From Nemertoderma westbladi (lineage: Eukaryota; Xenacoelomorpha; Nemertodermatida; Nemertodermatidae): DNA of 26,243 bases. Below the pieces are notes generated by a model. The model did no database searches and was not told the DNA's origin. It was given only the letters and a program-made list of their open reading frames with translations. The stretch spans positions 1 to 26,243 of the forward strand of contig JAUCBJ010008940.1 in assembly GCA_032718475.1 (NCBI GenBank). Direction: 5' to 3'. Positions 1-9,686 of the stretch are shown one piece after another. Position numbers and translations under genes: made by a program. Each line of letters begins with the position of its first letter. Within the stretch, counting starts at the first letter, position 1.

Positions 1-2371
1 GCTATTAACTAATAAATCTTCAATAGTTAGGCTAACCAACTGATACAATGCTATACTATATATACTATATAGGCTGGGGCTGGTAAGCTGAATGCAAATG
101 GGTATTAGCCAATCAGAGCTATTCTGCATGGCCCTTGCCGTATAACATAATAATTCCCTGGCAGAAGTAAATTAACAATATGGGGCGAGCCTGCAAGGTA
201 AATGCCATACACTAGTGGCATTAACAGGAACAATTATCAAGTAATTGTGCAATGTATGATAATGGGGCTGTTACATACTTTCCTAAAGGAAAGCTCCGAA
301 TTTGTTAATTAAGCATTCATACCTGCCTGCTAATGACATTCAACTCATTCCATTTAACCTGATCTCATCTTATACTGTACATATAGAACCCCAGGTGTAC
401 TTGGGCTACATAGTAGTGAAACCTAGATGCCGGCCTATCTTTGATGAGGGGTTATAAGGTATAACCAAATTACCCGAACAGTGGGATGCTGGCAATGGGA
501 CTGGTAGATGTTTGTTAAGAGTGTTTCTTTAGTACGGTATGTATCCAATTTCCTACAATTAATACTAACTAATCAAACAAACCACGTTCAAAACTGATTT
601 GATGTGATTAAAACTTGCTTTACTTAGTAATTTTACATTGCTATCGTTAGTTTGTTATAAACAGTTATTAGGAAAACACAGCCACTGTTAAGATATAGGC
701 TTATTTTACAGTAATGGCAGCCTTAACCTCATTCAGGGTGTCATGTAACCAACCATAACTAACCCTAATGTATATATACTATGAAATATAGAGAAAATTC
801 TGACAATATTGTGATATGCCATAAGGCACTTAGGTCTATGCGTGCTATGGGTAGTCCAGCCTCTAAACAAATTAAAGGCGTATTAAAGAAATCTGTGTCC
901 TAAATATATCAGTTATATATAAATAAAAATAAAATATAAATAAATATTATTTTTTATATAAAGTTTATACATAAGCAAATTAATATAACATTTTAATTCC
1001 ACTAATTTAATGGTATGAAAATATAGATATTTGAGATCTAATGAAATAAGTTTTATAACACATTTTATAAATTGTACTGTACATAGTTACATCTTTATCG
1101 TTGAGTCGGTGTATGTGTAATTACGTTATAAGCTACCGGTACACGATTTAGGCGTATTTCCCTTTGTAATCGTGTACATGTACAATACATAAATACATTG
1201 TTTGATGTATTGTTTTTCGTTTTACATAATGTATAAACTAGAAAGCCAGCAAGCTGGCTGCAAGGAGCCCGGGGGAAGAATTCTAACCAAGACTATTACA
1301 AATGAACTGTGTCAGTCAGCAGTACAGTATGTAAACTAAACAATTCTCTAAACTGTAAGGCAGGCATGAGGTTAGCTTACTTTGTGGCTCGTCCCACATA
1401 ACAAAAAAATGAAACTTTGCTCCCACTAACGGAAATATAATATGAAGCAAATAATTTCATTTACAAGATATAAGATTACCAAATATTTATAAAAAATGCC
1501 CATGATGCTCAACCAGATAAATAACAACGAATAGAGCCAAATAATAAATTTAGTTTCCTTCTAAATGTATTACCCGTCAGCTGAATCTCTCTTCCCAGTG
1601 AATCCTATGTGAATATCTACAAGGTTACTCACTGCTAAGTTAGGTGGTAGGCCAGCTGATTGAATTATAACAACATGGTCGTTTAAATGTTAGGTTCACT
1701 AATGGCATTTAGGGGCTGGGATTACTCTCTCAAACTGTAAACAAAGCTGTTCAATGGGGAGTGAACCAACTACACTACGTTTGTCTATGGGCGGTCTTCT
1801 TATAGCCAGCTTGATGGCTTTTCTACTTAATTAATATGGCTGCCTTTGATGTATTCTAATGGGTCAGGTCGGCCCACCAATAATAATCCTAAAGCCAACT
1901 CTCTATGTATTATTTTGCTACAGCTGTCAATGAATGTCTAAATACATATAATTGCGCGACAAAATAATGTCGAAAAACGAAATATGTCGAATACCACACA
2001 TAGAATCGGTCTGAAATTTTGTAACGCGATTATGAACCACAAAAGCAATGTACTTGCAAAATTTCATAAAAAACACCAGGCAGGAAGTGCCTGAACCTGG
2101 ATTATGATCAGTGTGTGAATCAGTCAGTCAAGTCAGTCAGTGTTAGATGACCTGGGATTTTACAGTAAGTATCCCGCTGTCAAACGAGCTCCCGGGCTCC
2201 TAATTAAGCCAACTATAAAGCTTTGTATTTTATTATTTAGTCCTGGATAGGGCTTCATTTAATTTTCATAGGAAGATGGTTTATTTGTTTCATTTGGTTA
2301 CATTATATTACACACCCAACCAATTAGTCTTTTATATACCATGAACTGTAGTACATAATAATTAAACATAC
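1..2371. other. Intron 4 of the channel gene (partial); no gene seen
   Basis: AT-rich sequence downstream of exon 4 on the minus strand. I searched it for the Cys-loop exon (Cys, then Phe-Pro, then Asp and Cys at the family spacing) and did not find it. A short run of CAGT-type repeats lies near 2116-2142. Nothing else is supported. Confidence 0.6.
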
Positions 2372-2610
2372 CTTGAACTATATACAATGGTGCCATTCGG
2401 CCAAAGCCAAAACAGGTTGTTGTCAGTCATAACATCATGTAGCTTGCTGGATTTGGAACCAGGGAAGTAACAATTGGAGATCCACAGCTGCGCTGCTGTC
2501 CGCGGAGTGAGTGTGAATGGCCGTTCTGGATCCCCATAGTCTTTGGATACGTTGTAAGACAACCGTTCATCCACCCAATACTGACGAATAGAGAAATCAG
2601 CCCGAAAATC
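2372..2610 (-). CDS. Channel subunit exon 4: ligand-binding domain loops D and A region
   Basis: 239 nt, residues 82-160 plus two bases of Arg161; acceptor CTTCTTAG, donor AAG|GTATGT. It starts DFRADFSIRQYWVDERLSY, the loop D strand plus the Trp-x-Asp-x-Arg-Leu motif, and ends with LHDVMTDNNLFWLWPNGTIV and Tyr-Ser-Ser-Arg, the usual His-Asp...Thr-x-x-Asn...Asn/Asp-Gly...Tyr-Ser-x-Arg block. N-glycosylation sequons are at Asn101 (NVS) and Asn153 (NGT). Odd points: the nearly invariant Trp-x-Pro-Asp motif is Trp124-Ile-Ser-Asn, an extra Cys128 follows, and the loop D aromatic position is Ser88 while the neighbouring Arg90 is kept. The open frame has no ATG; it is an internal exon. The Cys-loop exon expected next was not found down to base 1. 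Confidence 0.95.
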
Positions 2611-3845
2611 CTAAGAAGTATAATGGGCGAAGATAAAAATCACTTTCTAAATAACAATTTATTTATTCATTCTATTTTAAAACCGTTTTAAAATTTTATA
2701 CATATTAATTACCTTGGGGGCCTTTCAGATGAAAATGGCACATTCAATGGAACGCCTATCAAACAATCGTACTAGCCCTCATGTTACGTTTTAACAAATA
2801 ACTAACTTGAGTTTGAGAAAAGATATTACATATGGACCAACATATGTGCGCCCCGACCACCCCCCCACACCCCGCACCCCCAAGAATTTAAATACCAAAG
2901 TTTGCTCTTTCAATTTTATCGAATAAATGTAACAACAGTTCGATTCAGAGCCAAGGGCAAAGGCTTAAGAGTTAAGGGCAAACGAATAGTTTTACAAAAT
3001 AACTATGTTGACTATAAGGACATATAAACCAACTGATCCCATTAGTTTATAGTGATATGGAAAAGTTCAGGCTCCTGAACAAGTTTAACCTTTAGGTTTT
3101 GAGAATTTTGAATAATATGGTGCCTTCTGGAATGAAATATTGCTTCCTCATTTAGTAACGATATTGAATAGTATGTTTATTAAATTATAATCATTAAATT
3201 ATTTAATTTATTTAACAAATGTAAATAATATTTGATAAATATGAATTTTTCCTTTTTAATAATAGCCATGGTTTCATGTAGAACCCTGAAATATTAATTT
3301 CATTGCTGACTGCACACTATAGCAATTCATACTTATAGTTTAGGTCATGGGTCATGTTGTTATTAATATGTTTGTTAGGTTTGTTTTATTTTTATTCTAA
3401 ATCTAAGGATGGATTTTAAATTATTTAAATCATCGCGAATCATTTTATTCATTATGATTTGTTGTGATTTTGATGCAAAAGTCATTACCCAAATTTCAAT
3501 CACAACAGGCACTTATGATAAAATACTATAATTTGTTGATAAGGATATAATTGATAAATATATGGATCAATGGCAACCTATGAGTAGCACAATAAGCTAC
3601 AACATGTTGGTTTTTTAAGGTTTAATCATATCAATGTCATTAAAATAAATGTCAACATCTGACAAATTTAATGTTTAACTAAACAGCTGGTCTGCCAACA
3701 TATATAGTACAGTGCTATTTGTACTAGCTTACACACTGTACTAGGTTACACACAAGCTGGGATTTTTATCATAGGTTGTGGTATTTTGTTTACTTTATTT
3801 TAGTTTATTCGTTTACCCGCATTCTGGCAGTAGTAAGTACCCTCA
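2611..3845. other. Intron 3 sequence without recognisable gene
   Basis: AT-rich single-copy-looking DNA with a C-rich patch near 2852-2882. There are no coding signals on either strand that I can support. Confidence 0.5.
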
Positions 3846-4393
3846 GTACGGAAGCCCATAACGGCCATGTCGCGCGCAAACTTCCATGTCAAGCGCGCAA
3901 ACTTTATGCCATTTCCGTGTAGAAACATTTGCGCACGCGACATGGAAGTTTGCGCGCGCGTCATGATAGTTTGCGCGCGCGACATGGAAGTTTGTGCGCG
4001 CAACATGGAAGTTTGCGCGCGCGCATGTAAGTTTGCGCGCGCGACATGTAAGTTTGCGCGTGCGACATGGAAGTTTGCGCGCGCAACATGGAAGTTTGCG
4101 CGCGCAACTAGTTGCGCGCAAACTTCCATGTCGTGCGCGCAAACTTCCATGTCGCGCGCGCAAACTTCCATGTCGTGCGCGCAAACTTCCATGTCGTGTG
4201 CGCAAACTTCCATGTCGCGCGCGCAAACTTCCATGTCGTGCGCACCAACGTCCATGTCGCGCACGCAAACTTCCATGTCGCGCGCGCAAGCTTTCATGTC
4301 GCGCGCGCAAATGTTTCTACACTGAAATGGCATAACGTTTGTGCGCTTGACATGGAAGTTTGCACGCGACATGGCCGATATGGGCTTCCGTAC
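3846..4393. mobile_element. Palindromic MITE-like element built of inverted 21-bp repeats
   Basis: A 548-bp inverted repeat. The outer ends begin GTACGGAAGCCCATAACGGC and end with the near-complement, and CTCA flanks both sides (3842-3845 and 4394-4397), which would fit a 4-bp target duplication. Inside each end is a second matched block (Thr/Cys-free description: a stretch around 3905-3930 matches one around 4306-4335 in inverse orientation). The core is about eight copies of a 21-bp unit containing GACATGGAAGTTTGCGCGCG, then a centre at CAACTAGTTG (about 4106-4115), then about nine copies in reverse orientation. The unit length is a multiple of three and stop-free, which creates several long open frames on both strands; I regard these as artefacts. 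No transposase is present, so it would be non-autonomous. Confidence 0.8.
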
Positions 4394-5037
4394 CTCACAC
4401 ACGAAGCAGGCATTCACATGTAAAATATAGGAATGTAGTGTACCACTTGTATAGTAACCCGAGACAGTTTATCTGTGTTGAATGATAAGATTAATCAGCT
4501 GTGATTTTTACATTACTTGGGATGCGAATAATCCCAAAGATTTATAAATTTACTTTTCGAATAATTTCCAATGGAACATAAGCGAGAAATTGGCTTAGAG
4601 GTGCGAATTAAATTAAGTTCATCCATTTTTAATTATGGAGACAATTGTAGTTTACAACATTATGTAAAAACACCTGCTTTAATTGCGACAATGAAATAAA
4701 ATCAAAAGGTAACATTATTAATACATAGTTCACTTTCTTGTGCGCGTAACAACGTATATTCTATCTAAATACAAAATATCACAAAAAAATCAAGTCCATT
4801 AGTAAACACAATGGCCTTTACGCTCATAACAATGCATGGTACTAATCCTTCAAAACATTAGCAAAAAATAACTTAAAGGAACGCAATTCGAATTGCGCGT
4901 TTAACAATGTTGCTTTTAAATTCACTTGAACCACAACGGCTGTGAGGAGGAGCGCAATTGCTTCTGTCACAGTATCACGACTATGAAATTCGAATTTCAG
5001 CTACTAACCAGTGACCAGTCGCTTTTCAACAGCTCCA
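4394..5037. other. Intron 3 sequence with two short perfect palindromes
   Basis: No gene seen. Two perfect palindromes share an ATTCGAAT core: CGCAATTCGAATTGCG at 4882-4897 and GAAATTCGAATTTC at 4985-4998. Confidence 0.5.
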
Positions 5038-5106
5038 CAGTTGCAAATGTTATTACATTTGGTATATATATTAGTCGCAGTGAATATATTTGCAATAAAC
5101 AATAAT
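5038..5106. repeat. Target-site duplication, left copy (69 bp), of LINE A
   Basis: This 69-bp stretch is identical, base for base, to 8492-8560. It directly abuts the oligo-T (5107-5118), which is the poly(A) tail of the minus-strand LINE, so it has the position of a target-site duplication made by target-primed reverse transcription. Confidence 0.9.
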
Positions 5107-5127
5107 TTTTTTTTTTTTGATATTAAC

Positions 5128-5141
5128 ACCCCGAGCGGGGT
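5128..5141 (-). other. Hairpin near the 3' end of LINE A
   Basis: ACCCCGCTCGGGGT on the minus strand: six base pairs around a two-base loop, 9-10 nt before the A tail. Stem-loops at the 3' end of some LINEs are recognised by their reverse transcriptase; here the role is inferred only from position. Confidence 0.5.
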
Positions 5142-5267
5142 AACAGGTTATGTTTTATTTAATTAACTATTAGTATTATACAGTGTACTTTAAAATACGA
5201 AATTAAAATAATTTAAAATATAATAGGTAAAAAATAATACTAAAAGGGGGATAATCCGAAGACAGAA

Positions 5268-7097
5268 CTAGAGGCTTCCTAGAAGGGATAGGTGAGGGCT
5301 ACTCGCACATCTAATAGCATGGAGCCGGTTGGAAGCAGGACCGCCGCCGTAGATACAGGTGCAGGCATCCCCAAGTTCGTGAAAGGGGGTTTTATTTTGG
5401 CATATTTTCCAATGGAAACCATGGACAGTTACTCGAGTTATGAGGTGTCGATTCTTTTGGCCGGGAGAGCGCCACTGTGATGTTGTAAATGCAGGGCCTT
5501 CGGAATAATTTTCTGCAACAAATAAGCTTTCTTTTGTCTGGCGATGTAGTCGATATTGTTCTAGAACAGTAGGTTCAAACATTGAAGGATAACGCAGTGA
5601 CAAATCTTCTATGTATGTGTTCGTTGGAATCATTTTCAGGGCCACGGTGCAAGATGCATTTTTTGGCAAACCAAGAAGACGTTTCACATAAGTTGATTTG
5701 ATGATATCAATTTGTTTAAGGTTCGCGAGAGTAAAGAATTTGGCGATCTCTGTGAAGGCATAATTAACCATAGGGTCTATTTTCATTTGGAAGATAGTTA
5801 GACCAGTGTTAATAGAAACAGGGTGAAGATCTTTTAGGCATCCTATTGCTGAGAAAGCTTTCCTTTTCTTCTGGTTTATGTGTCGTGAGAATGATAACGA
5901 TGGTTGTAGGGTGACCCCTAGGTACTCGTATTCGTTGCATAACGGTACTTGGACGCCGTTGTAGTAGAATATATCTGCCCTGGATGTTCGACCGCCTTTC
6001 CTAAATTTAATTATTTTAGTTTTCCCCATATTTAATTCCATCGAGTTTTTAATGGACCATTTGTAGAGTTCGTTTAGTGCGTTTTGGATATCACTGTTCT
6101 TTAGCGAGTATATAACCAGGTCGTCAGCAAAAAATATGAATCTTATGGTAGAAGCAATTTGTTGAAGAACTTGTGCCAGGTCCGCAATAAACATCAGGAA
6201 GCAAGTAGGTGACAAAGAATCCCCTTGCAAAATACCCCGAAGTTGAACAATTACATTAGAAAATTTGACACCGTCAAAGACTTTCACAGAGTTTTTCAAG
6301 AGGGCCTTTATTAGATTGAGTGTTTTTCCTTTGATGCCAAAGTTTTTGTAGATTTTATACACTAGAATAGTTCTGTTTACCATATCAAAGGCTTTTCTGA
6401 AGTCTATAAATAGGACAAATATTATTCTCTGTGAGTTGTGTGACCTCGGGGCTTTGATTGTTGCAGATATATCCGATAGTAGAAGCTTTATAGCGTGTAT
6501 GGTCGACCTTCCCTGTCGGAACCCGAACTGCATAGCTGGGAGTAGACCTTCTATATGTGCGATAACTCGTCTGTTGATAACCTTTGTGAGGATTTTGAGA
6601 AAAACACTAATGAGAGCTATTCCTCGATAGTTGTCCGGGACTGATTTGCTTCCCTTTCCTTTATATAGTAGTTTAATTATACTAATTGCCCAACTTATTG
6701 GAATTTTTCCGACGTTCAAACATGCGTTGAAGAGGATCACTAGTATGTGGAGAATTAGTGGAAGTGATGCTTTCACGTGCTCGTAATATATTCTATCGGG
6801 CCCGCATGCCTTGTGGTTCGAAGTGCAGTTAACAGCTTCGGAGATTTCCGCCTCAGTAATTGGTTTATTGTACCAGGCATCATCCTCTTTCTCGGCGTCA
6901 GTTACTTCCGGGGTTTCATCAATTCCTTCGGGGTTTGATTCCGTACCAATCAACTTCCTAAAGTGCTCCTCAAGCGTAAGACTGTCTATCGTGGCTGGGG
7001 AGTTATGGCTCTCTCCCTTGAGCAGTATCCACGGCGTGATTTCGGATTGTGCGAGTTTTTCTAATAGCTTGCTTTCTTCGTACTGAACCTTCTTACG
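5268..7097 (-). pseudogene. LINE A ORF2, reverse transcriptase part
   Basis: In-frame continuation of the endonuclease after one TGA, ending at a stop at 5268-5270. Counting from 6953, the RT motifs are KACGPDRI (48-55), PDNYRGIALISVFLKILTK (106-124), QFGFRQGRSTIHAI (142-155), motif A LFIDFRKAFD (181-190), motif B RGILQGDSLSP (239-249) and the catalytic FADD (275-278). The thumb region has YEYLGVTL (342-349), and the C-terminus has a Cys/His-rich stretch (CTCIYGGGPASNRLHAIRCA), a likely zinc knuckle. All three catalytic aspartates are present. Apart from the upstream TGA this part is intact for about 600 codons, so the enzyme was active recently. Confidence 0.93.
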
Positions 7098-8066
7098 TCA
7101 CAAGAGATCTTTATATTTCCTCCTGGCGATAAAGTAATTTTTTCGATCTGCTTCTGACCTGTTCGTTTGGTTTAGTTTGTTCAGTATTTGTTCTTTTGCA
7201 CAGCGACATTCGATGTCGAACCACGCTTTTCCATGGCGGTCAGTTAACTTTGGTTTGCAAGCAGCTCTTTCAAACAGTTTGGTTAGTTCATCTGTCGCCT
7301 CATCGATAGATACTTCCTCTAGAAGAGATTGTATCTCGGACTCGTCGATCAGTTGTTCTAGTAAACCTAGGTTTACTTTCCTGCTTAGTGGGTTCTCCGG
7401 TTTCTGGGGTTGAATAAGAGAGCAGTCCACAAAATCAATTTCTGTAGAAACACGTAGGTGTTTTCGCAGTGGATTCGCTGTGGTGGAGACATCTGAAACA
7501 TTAATTCCTGAGTTTTGTGGGCATCTCATCAACAGCAGATCTATTGTGCTCCGTCCCTGAGGCGATATGTAAGTATGTTGCTCTGGTTTGTTAAGGAGGG
7601 CAAAGCCCAGCGTCTTAAGTCCTTCTGTTAAGTCTTTCCCCCGAGTTCCTGAGTCTAAACGGCAGTTGAAATCTCCTCCGATAATAATTGTAGAATTTGG
7701 ATCAGTATAGCTTAGCGCCTCGTTTATGGTGAGTAGATTCTCCTCCACAGGGGTGTCGGGTTTGGAATAGAATAGGAGTACGATAGCAGGGGTTGTTTTA
7801 AGTACCATGTACGTAGATGTCGATTTAATAAGTGATGGTGACAAATCAGGTTTGGATAATATCATTAGACCACCAACTGGGCGGCCATGCGCTGGCTTTG
7901 TGGCCAGTTGGATAAAGGCATAGTGGCTCTCTATGGATACCAGATTCTGGTTCCAACATAGAGTTTCAGTTAGTAGAATGAGATCAGATTTTTCAATTAT
8001 TTCCTCTGCCGGTATATGATTTTGAATGTATTCATATCCTTCAATGTTCCACAGTGAAAGTTTCAC
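7098..8066 (-). pseudogene. LINE A ORF2, AP-endonuclease part
   Basis: Residues 1-322 counted from 8066, where the codon is GTG, so this is not the true start. It carries the AP-endonuclease motifs in order: LWNIEG (5-10, Asn7), LTET (32-35, Glu34), GRPVGGLMIL (61-70), IIGGDFNC (128-135, Asp132 and Asn134) and TYISPQGRSTIDLLL (165-179, Asp176). The final Ser-Asp-His motif reads Arg-Lys-His (201-203), so the His is kept but the Asp is lost. The enzyme nicks target DNA to prime reverse transcription. The frame is closed by TGA at 7098-7100 and then continues in the same frame into the RT, so endonuclease and RT were one protein; CGA to TGA is the simplest change. Confidence 0.9.
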
Positions 8067-8078
8067 TTTTGTAGATAG

Positions 8079-8474
8079 TCAATCGGAAGTTGTGTGTGTT
8101 GTACCGGTACCATTATTATAATGCTCCGATCCTGAAGGCGGTCGCTGTCGTGGTCGGAGTCCAAATTCTGCTCGCTCCGCGCTGGAAAATATGTAGTTTT
8201 TAACTGATATGCCTTCTTCCCACAAATCAGGGTTCATGATATTCTCTCGGTCAGACTGGTCACACACTATGTGAAATGCACGGTGCCGTGATTCTGGGTG
8301 GGTTGGTAGACCGCGAATCTTTACGAACGGGATTTCTTCGCTTTCGAGGAAAGATATGACCACGAAGATATGGGCTTGGCGGGGGATTGCAGTTGGCGGT
8401 GCACGGTTTGTTGTGGCAGCTCTAATTGGGCCGCCTACTCTGGTTCCGTGGACGCGGGACGGTTGACGTGTGAA
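8079..8474 (-). pseudogene. LINE A ORF1 C-terminal fragment
   Basis: Open from a stop at 8475-8477 to a TGA at 8079-8081, without a plausible ATG, since the element is truncated upstream. The conserved part reads FVVISFLESEEIPFVKIRGL and later MNPDLWEEGISVKNYIFSSA. This resembles the RRM-like C-terminal domain found in ORF1 proteins of many invertebrate LINEs, where a strand, helix, strand layout ends in a Pro-Asp-x-Trp-Pro/Glu-x-Gly-Val motif; these proteins bind element RNA. The tail after that is Arg/Pro/Ser-rich and ends GTGTTHTTSD. The next gene is in the same frame only 12 nt further, so the TGA may be either the true ORF1 stop or a mutation. Confidence 0.65.
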
Positions 8475-8491
8475 TCAGTTCGAGGTTGGTT

Positions 8492-8560
8492 CAGTTGCAA
8501 ATGTTATTACATTTGGTATATATATTAGTCGCAGTGAATATATTTGCAATAAACAATAAT
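8492..8560. repeat. Target-site duplication, right copy (69 bp), of LINE A
   Basis: Identical to 5038-5106 and adjacent to the truncated 5' end of the LINE. The unbroken pre-insertion site would run from 5106 into AACAATCAAT at 8561. Confidence 0.9.
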
Positions 8561-9347
8561 AACAATCAATATTTACATATATACAGCACCGCACAATCGG
8601 CACAGCACAGATCGGCTAAGTACCACCATATTGGGCCTACATTCCCGCCCTAGCGACCAGTCCTACCGATCGCCTAGCGACCAGTCCAGTCTCTACCAGT
8701 TCTAGCGACCGCCATAACCATATATTATTATTATGGTCTATTCGTAAATTATTAAATGCTAATAAAATGTATTATGAAAAAATGTATATATTTAGGAAAA
8801 TTGGTCTTTAATATTGATCATATTTTGGCTATCTATATTACATAGCATCTTTATCAAATCTCAAACCAAATTTTACTGACAATACAGAAAGAGTTCTGAA
8901 TAGAGAAAGTAATCATCCGGAGTGACATAGATTCCTCAAATTACTCCCCCACTCTAATCAATAATAAGGCGATAACAATCGAGTAATCACCATTAGTTAA
9001 TAAGAAACACACAATGTAACGCTAATTCATAACATTCTAACTGAATTTGGTGTCATCGGCCTAAGTGTTCAGCAGTTAATTAATCTACCGCCTATGATTA
9101 TTACCATATACCATCCTGTATGCCGATCTACTTTTGTTTTATCATCTGAACATAATCAAGTAAGACTACCTCCATGGACCATGTTTTCATGTAACCAGAA
9201 TTACATATAAATTTAGGTAAAGTAATTAATTACCCATTGTTAGTAACCAATAAGTTTCAACAATAATAGCTGGTTAGCAATTACTATTAAATATCGAATT
9301 CGAAAATAATTAGCAAAAATTATCTATAACTATTTACATCATTGTGT
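8561..9347. other. Intron 3 sequence with short CTAGCGACCAGTC repeats
   Basis: No gene seen. Between about 8640 and 8710 the motif CTAGCGACCAGTCC or close variants occurs three times. The rest is AT-rich. Confidence 0.45.
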
Positions 9348-9462
9348 GCAAAGTAGCACTTTGCAGCGTTATGACCCGAGTTTATTTATGTACCGAGCGC
9401 GCGCAGCGAGGAAGGTTTACATAAATAAACAAGGGTCTATAACGCTGAAAAGTGACCTTTGC
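9348..9462. mobile_element. Fold-back hairpin element (about 115 bp)
   Basis: Arms 9348-9393 and 9415-9462 are imperfect complements. The left begins GCAAAGTAGCACTTTGCAGC and both contain CAGCGTTAT, a GACCC block and GTTTATTTATGTA. The loop is GC-rich (CGAGCGCGCGCAGCGAG). The end sequence GCAAAGTA...CTTTGCAGCGTT recurs in the palindrome at 11173-11201, so the two may belong to one repeat family. Confidence 0.65.
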
Positions 9463-9686
9463 AAGCAACGATGTATGTAATTTTGTTAAATTATGTCAAC
9501 TTGTCAGCGTTCGGTATTTGAATAAAGGATTTTATGTGTGATTTGAACATTTTAATCATGTTATAATTTTGAATATAATTTATTAACAGTTAAATATTTA
9601 ATATATTTATTATAATTATATATATATATATAATAATAAAACATAGCATTCAGCACACAGTATAATTAAACATATATATTATATAA

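Larger units (their letters stand above)
5107..8491 (-). mobile_element. LINE A: 5'-truncated non-LTR retrotransposon
   Basis: About 3.4 kb, minus strand, bounded by 69-bp direct repeats. From 5' to 3': the C-terminal part of ORF1 (8079-8474), an ORF2 with AP-endonuclease and reverse transcriptase (8066 down to 5268), a short 3' UTR with a hairpin (5128-5141), and a 12-A tail. The 5' end is cut inside ORF1, the common result of incomplete reverse transcription. Only two stop codons interrupt otherwise open coding sequence, both TGA, and the flanking duplication is perfect, so the insertion is fairly young. It sits inside intron 3 in the same orientation as the host gene. The clade is not certain; the endonuclease-RT layout and the Cys/His end fit the jockey/CR1-like group. 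Confidence 0.9.

Noticed and set aside
2925-2960. tRNA B-box-like GTTCGATTC
   Set aside because: No A box, no cloverleaf arms and no terminator at the right distance.
3800-4423. Several overlapping open frames of 103-205 codons on both strands
   Set aside because: They are translations of the stop-free 21-bp tandem unit in the palindromic element, in every frame and both directions; no start context or non-repetitive coding part.
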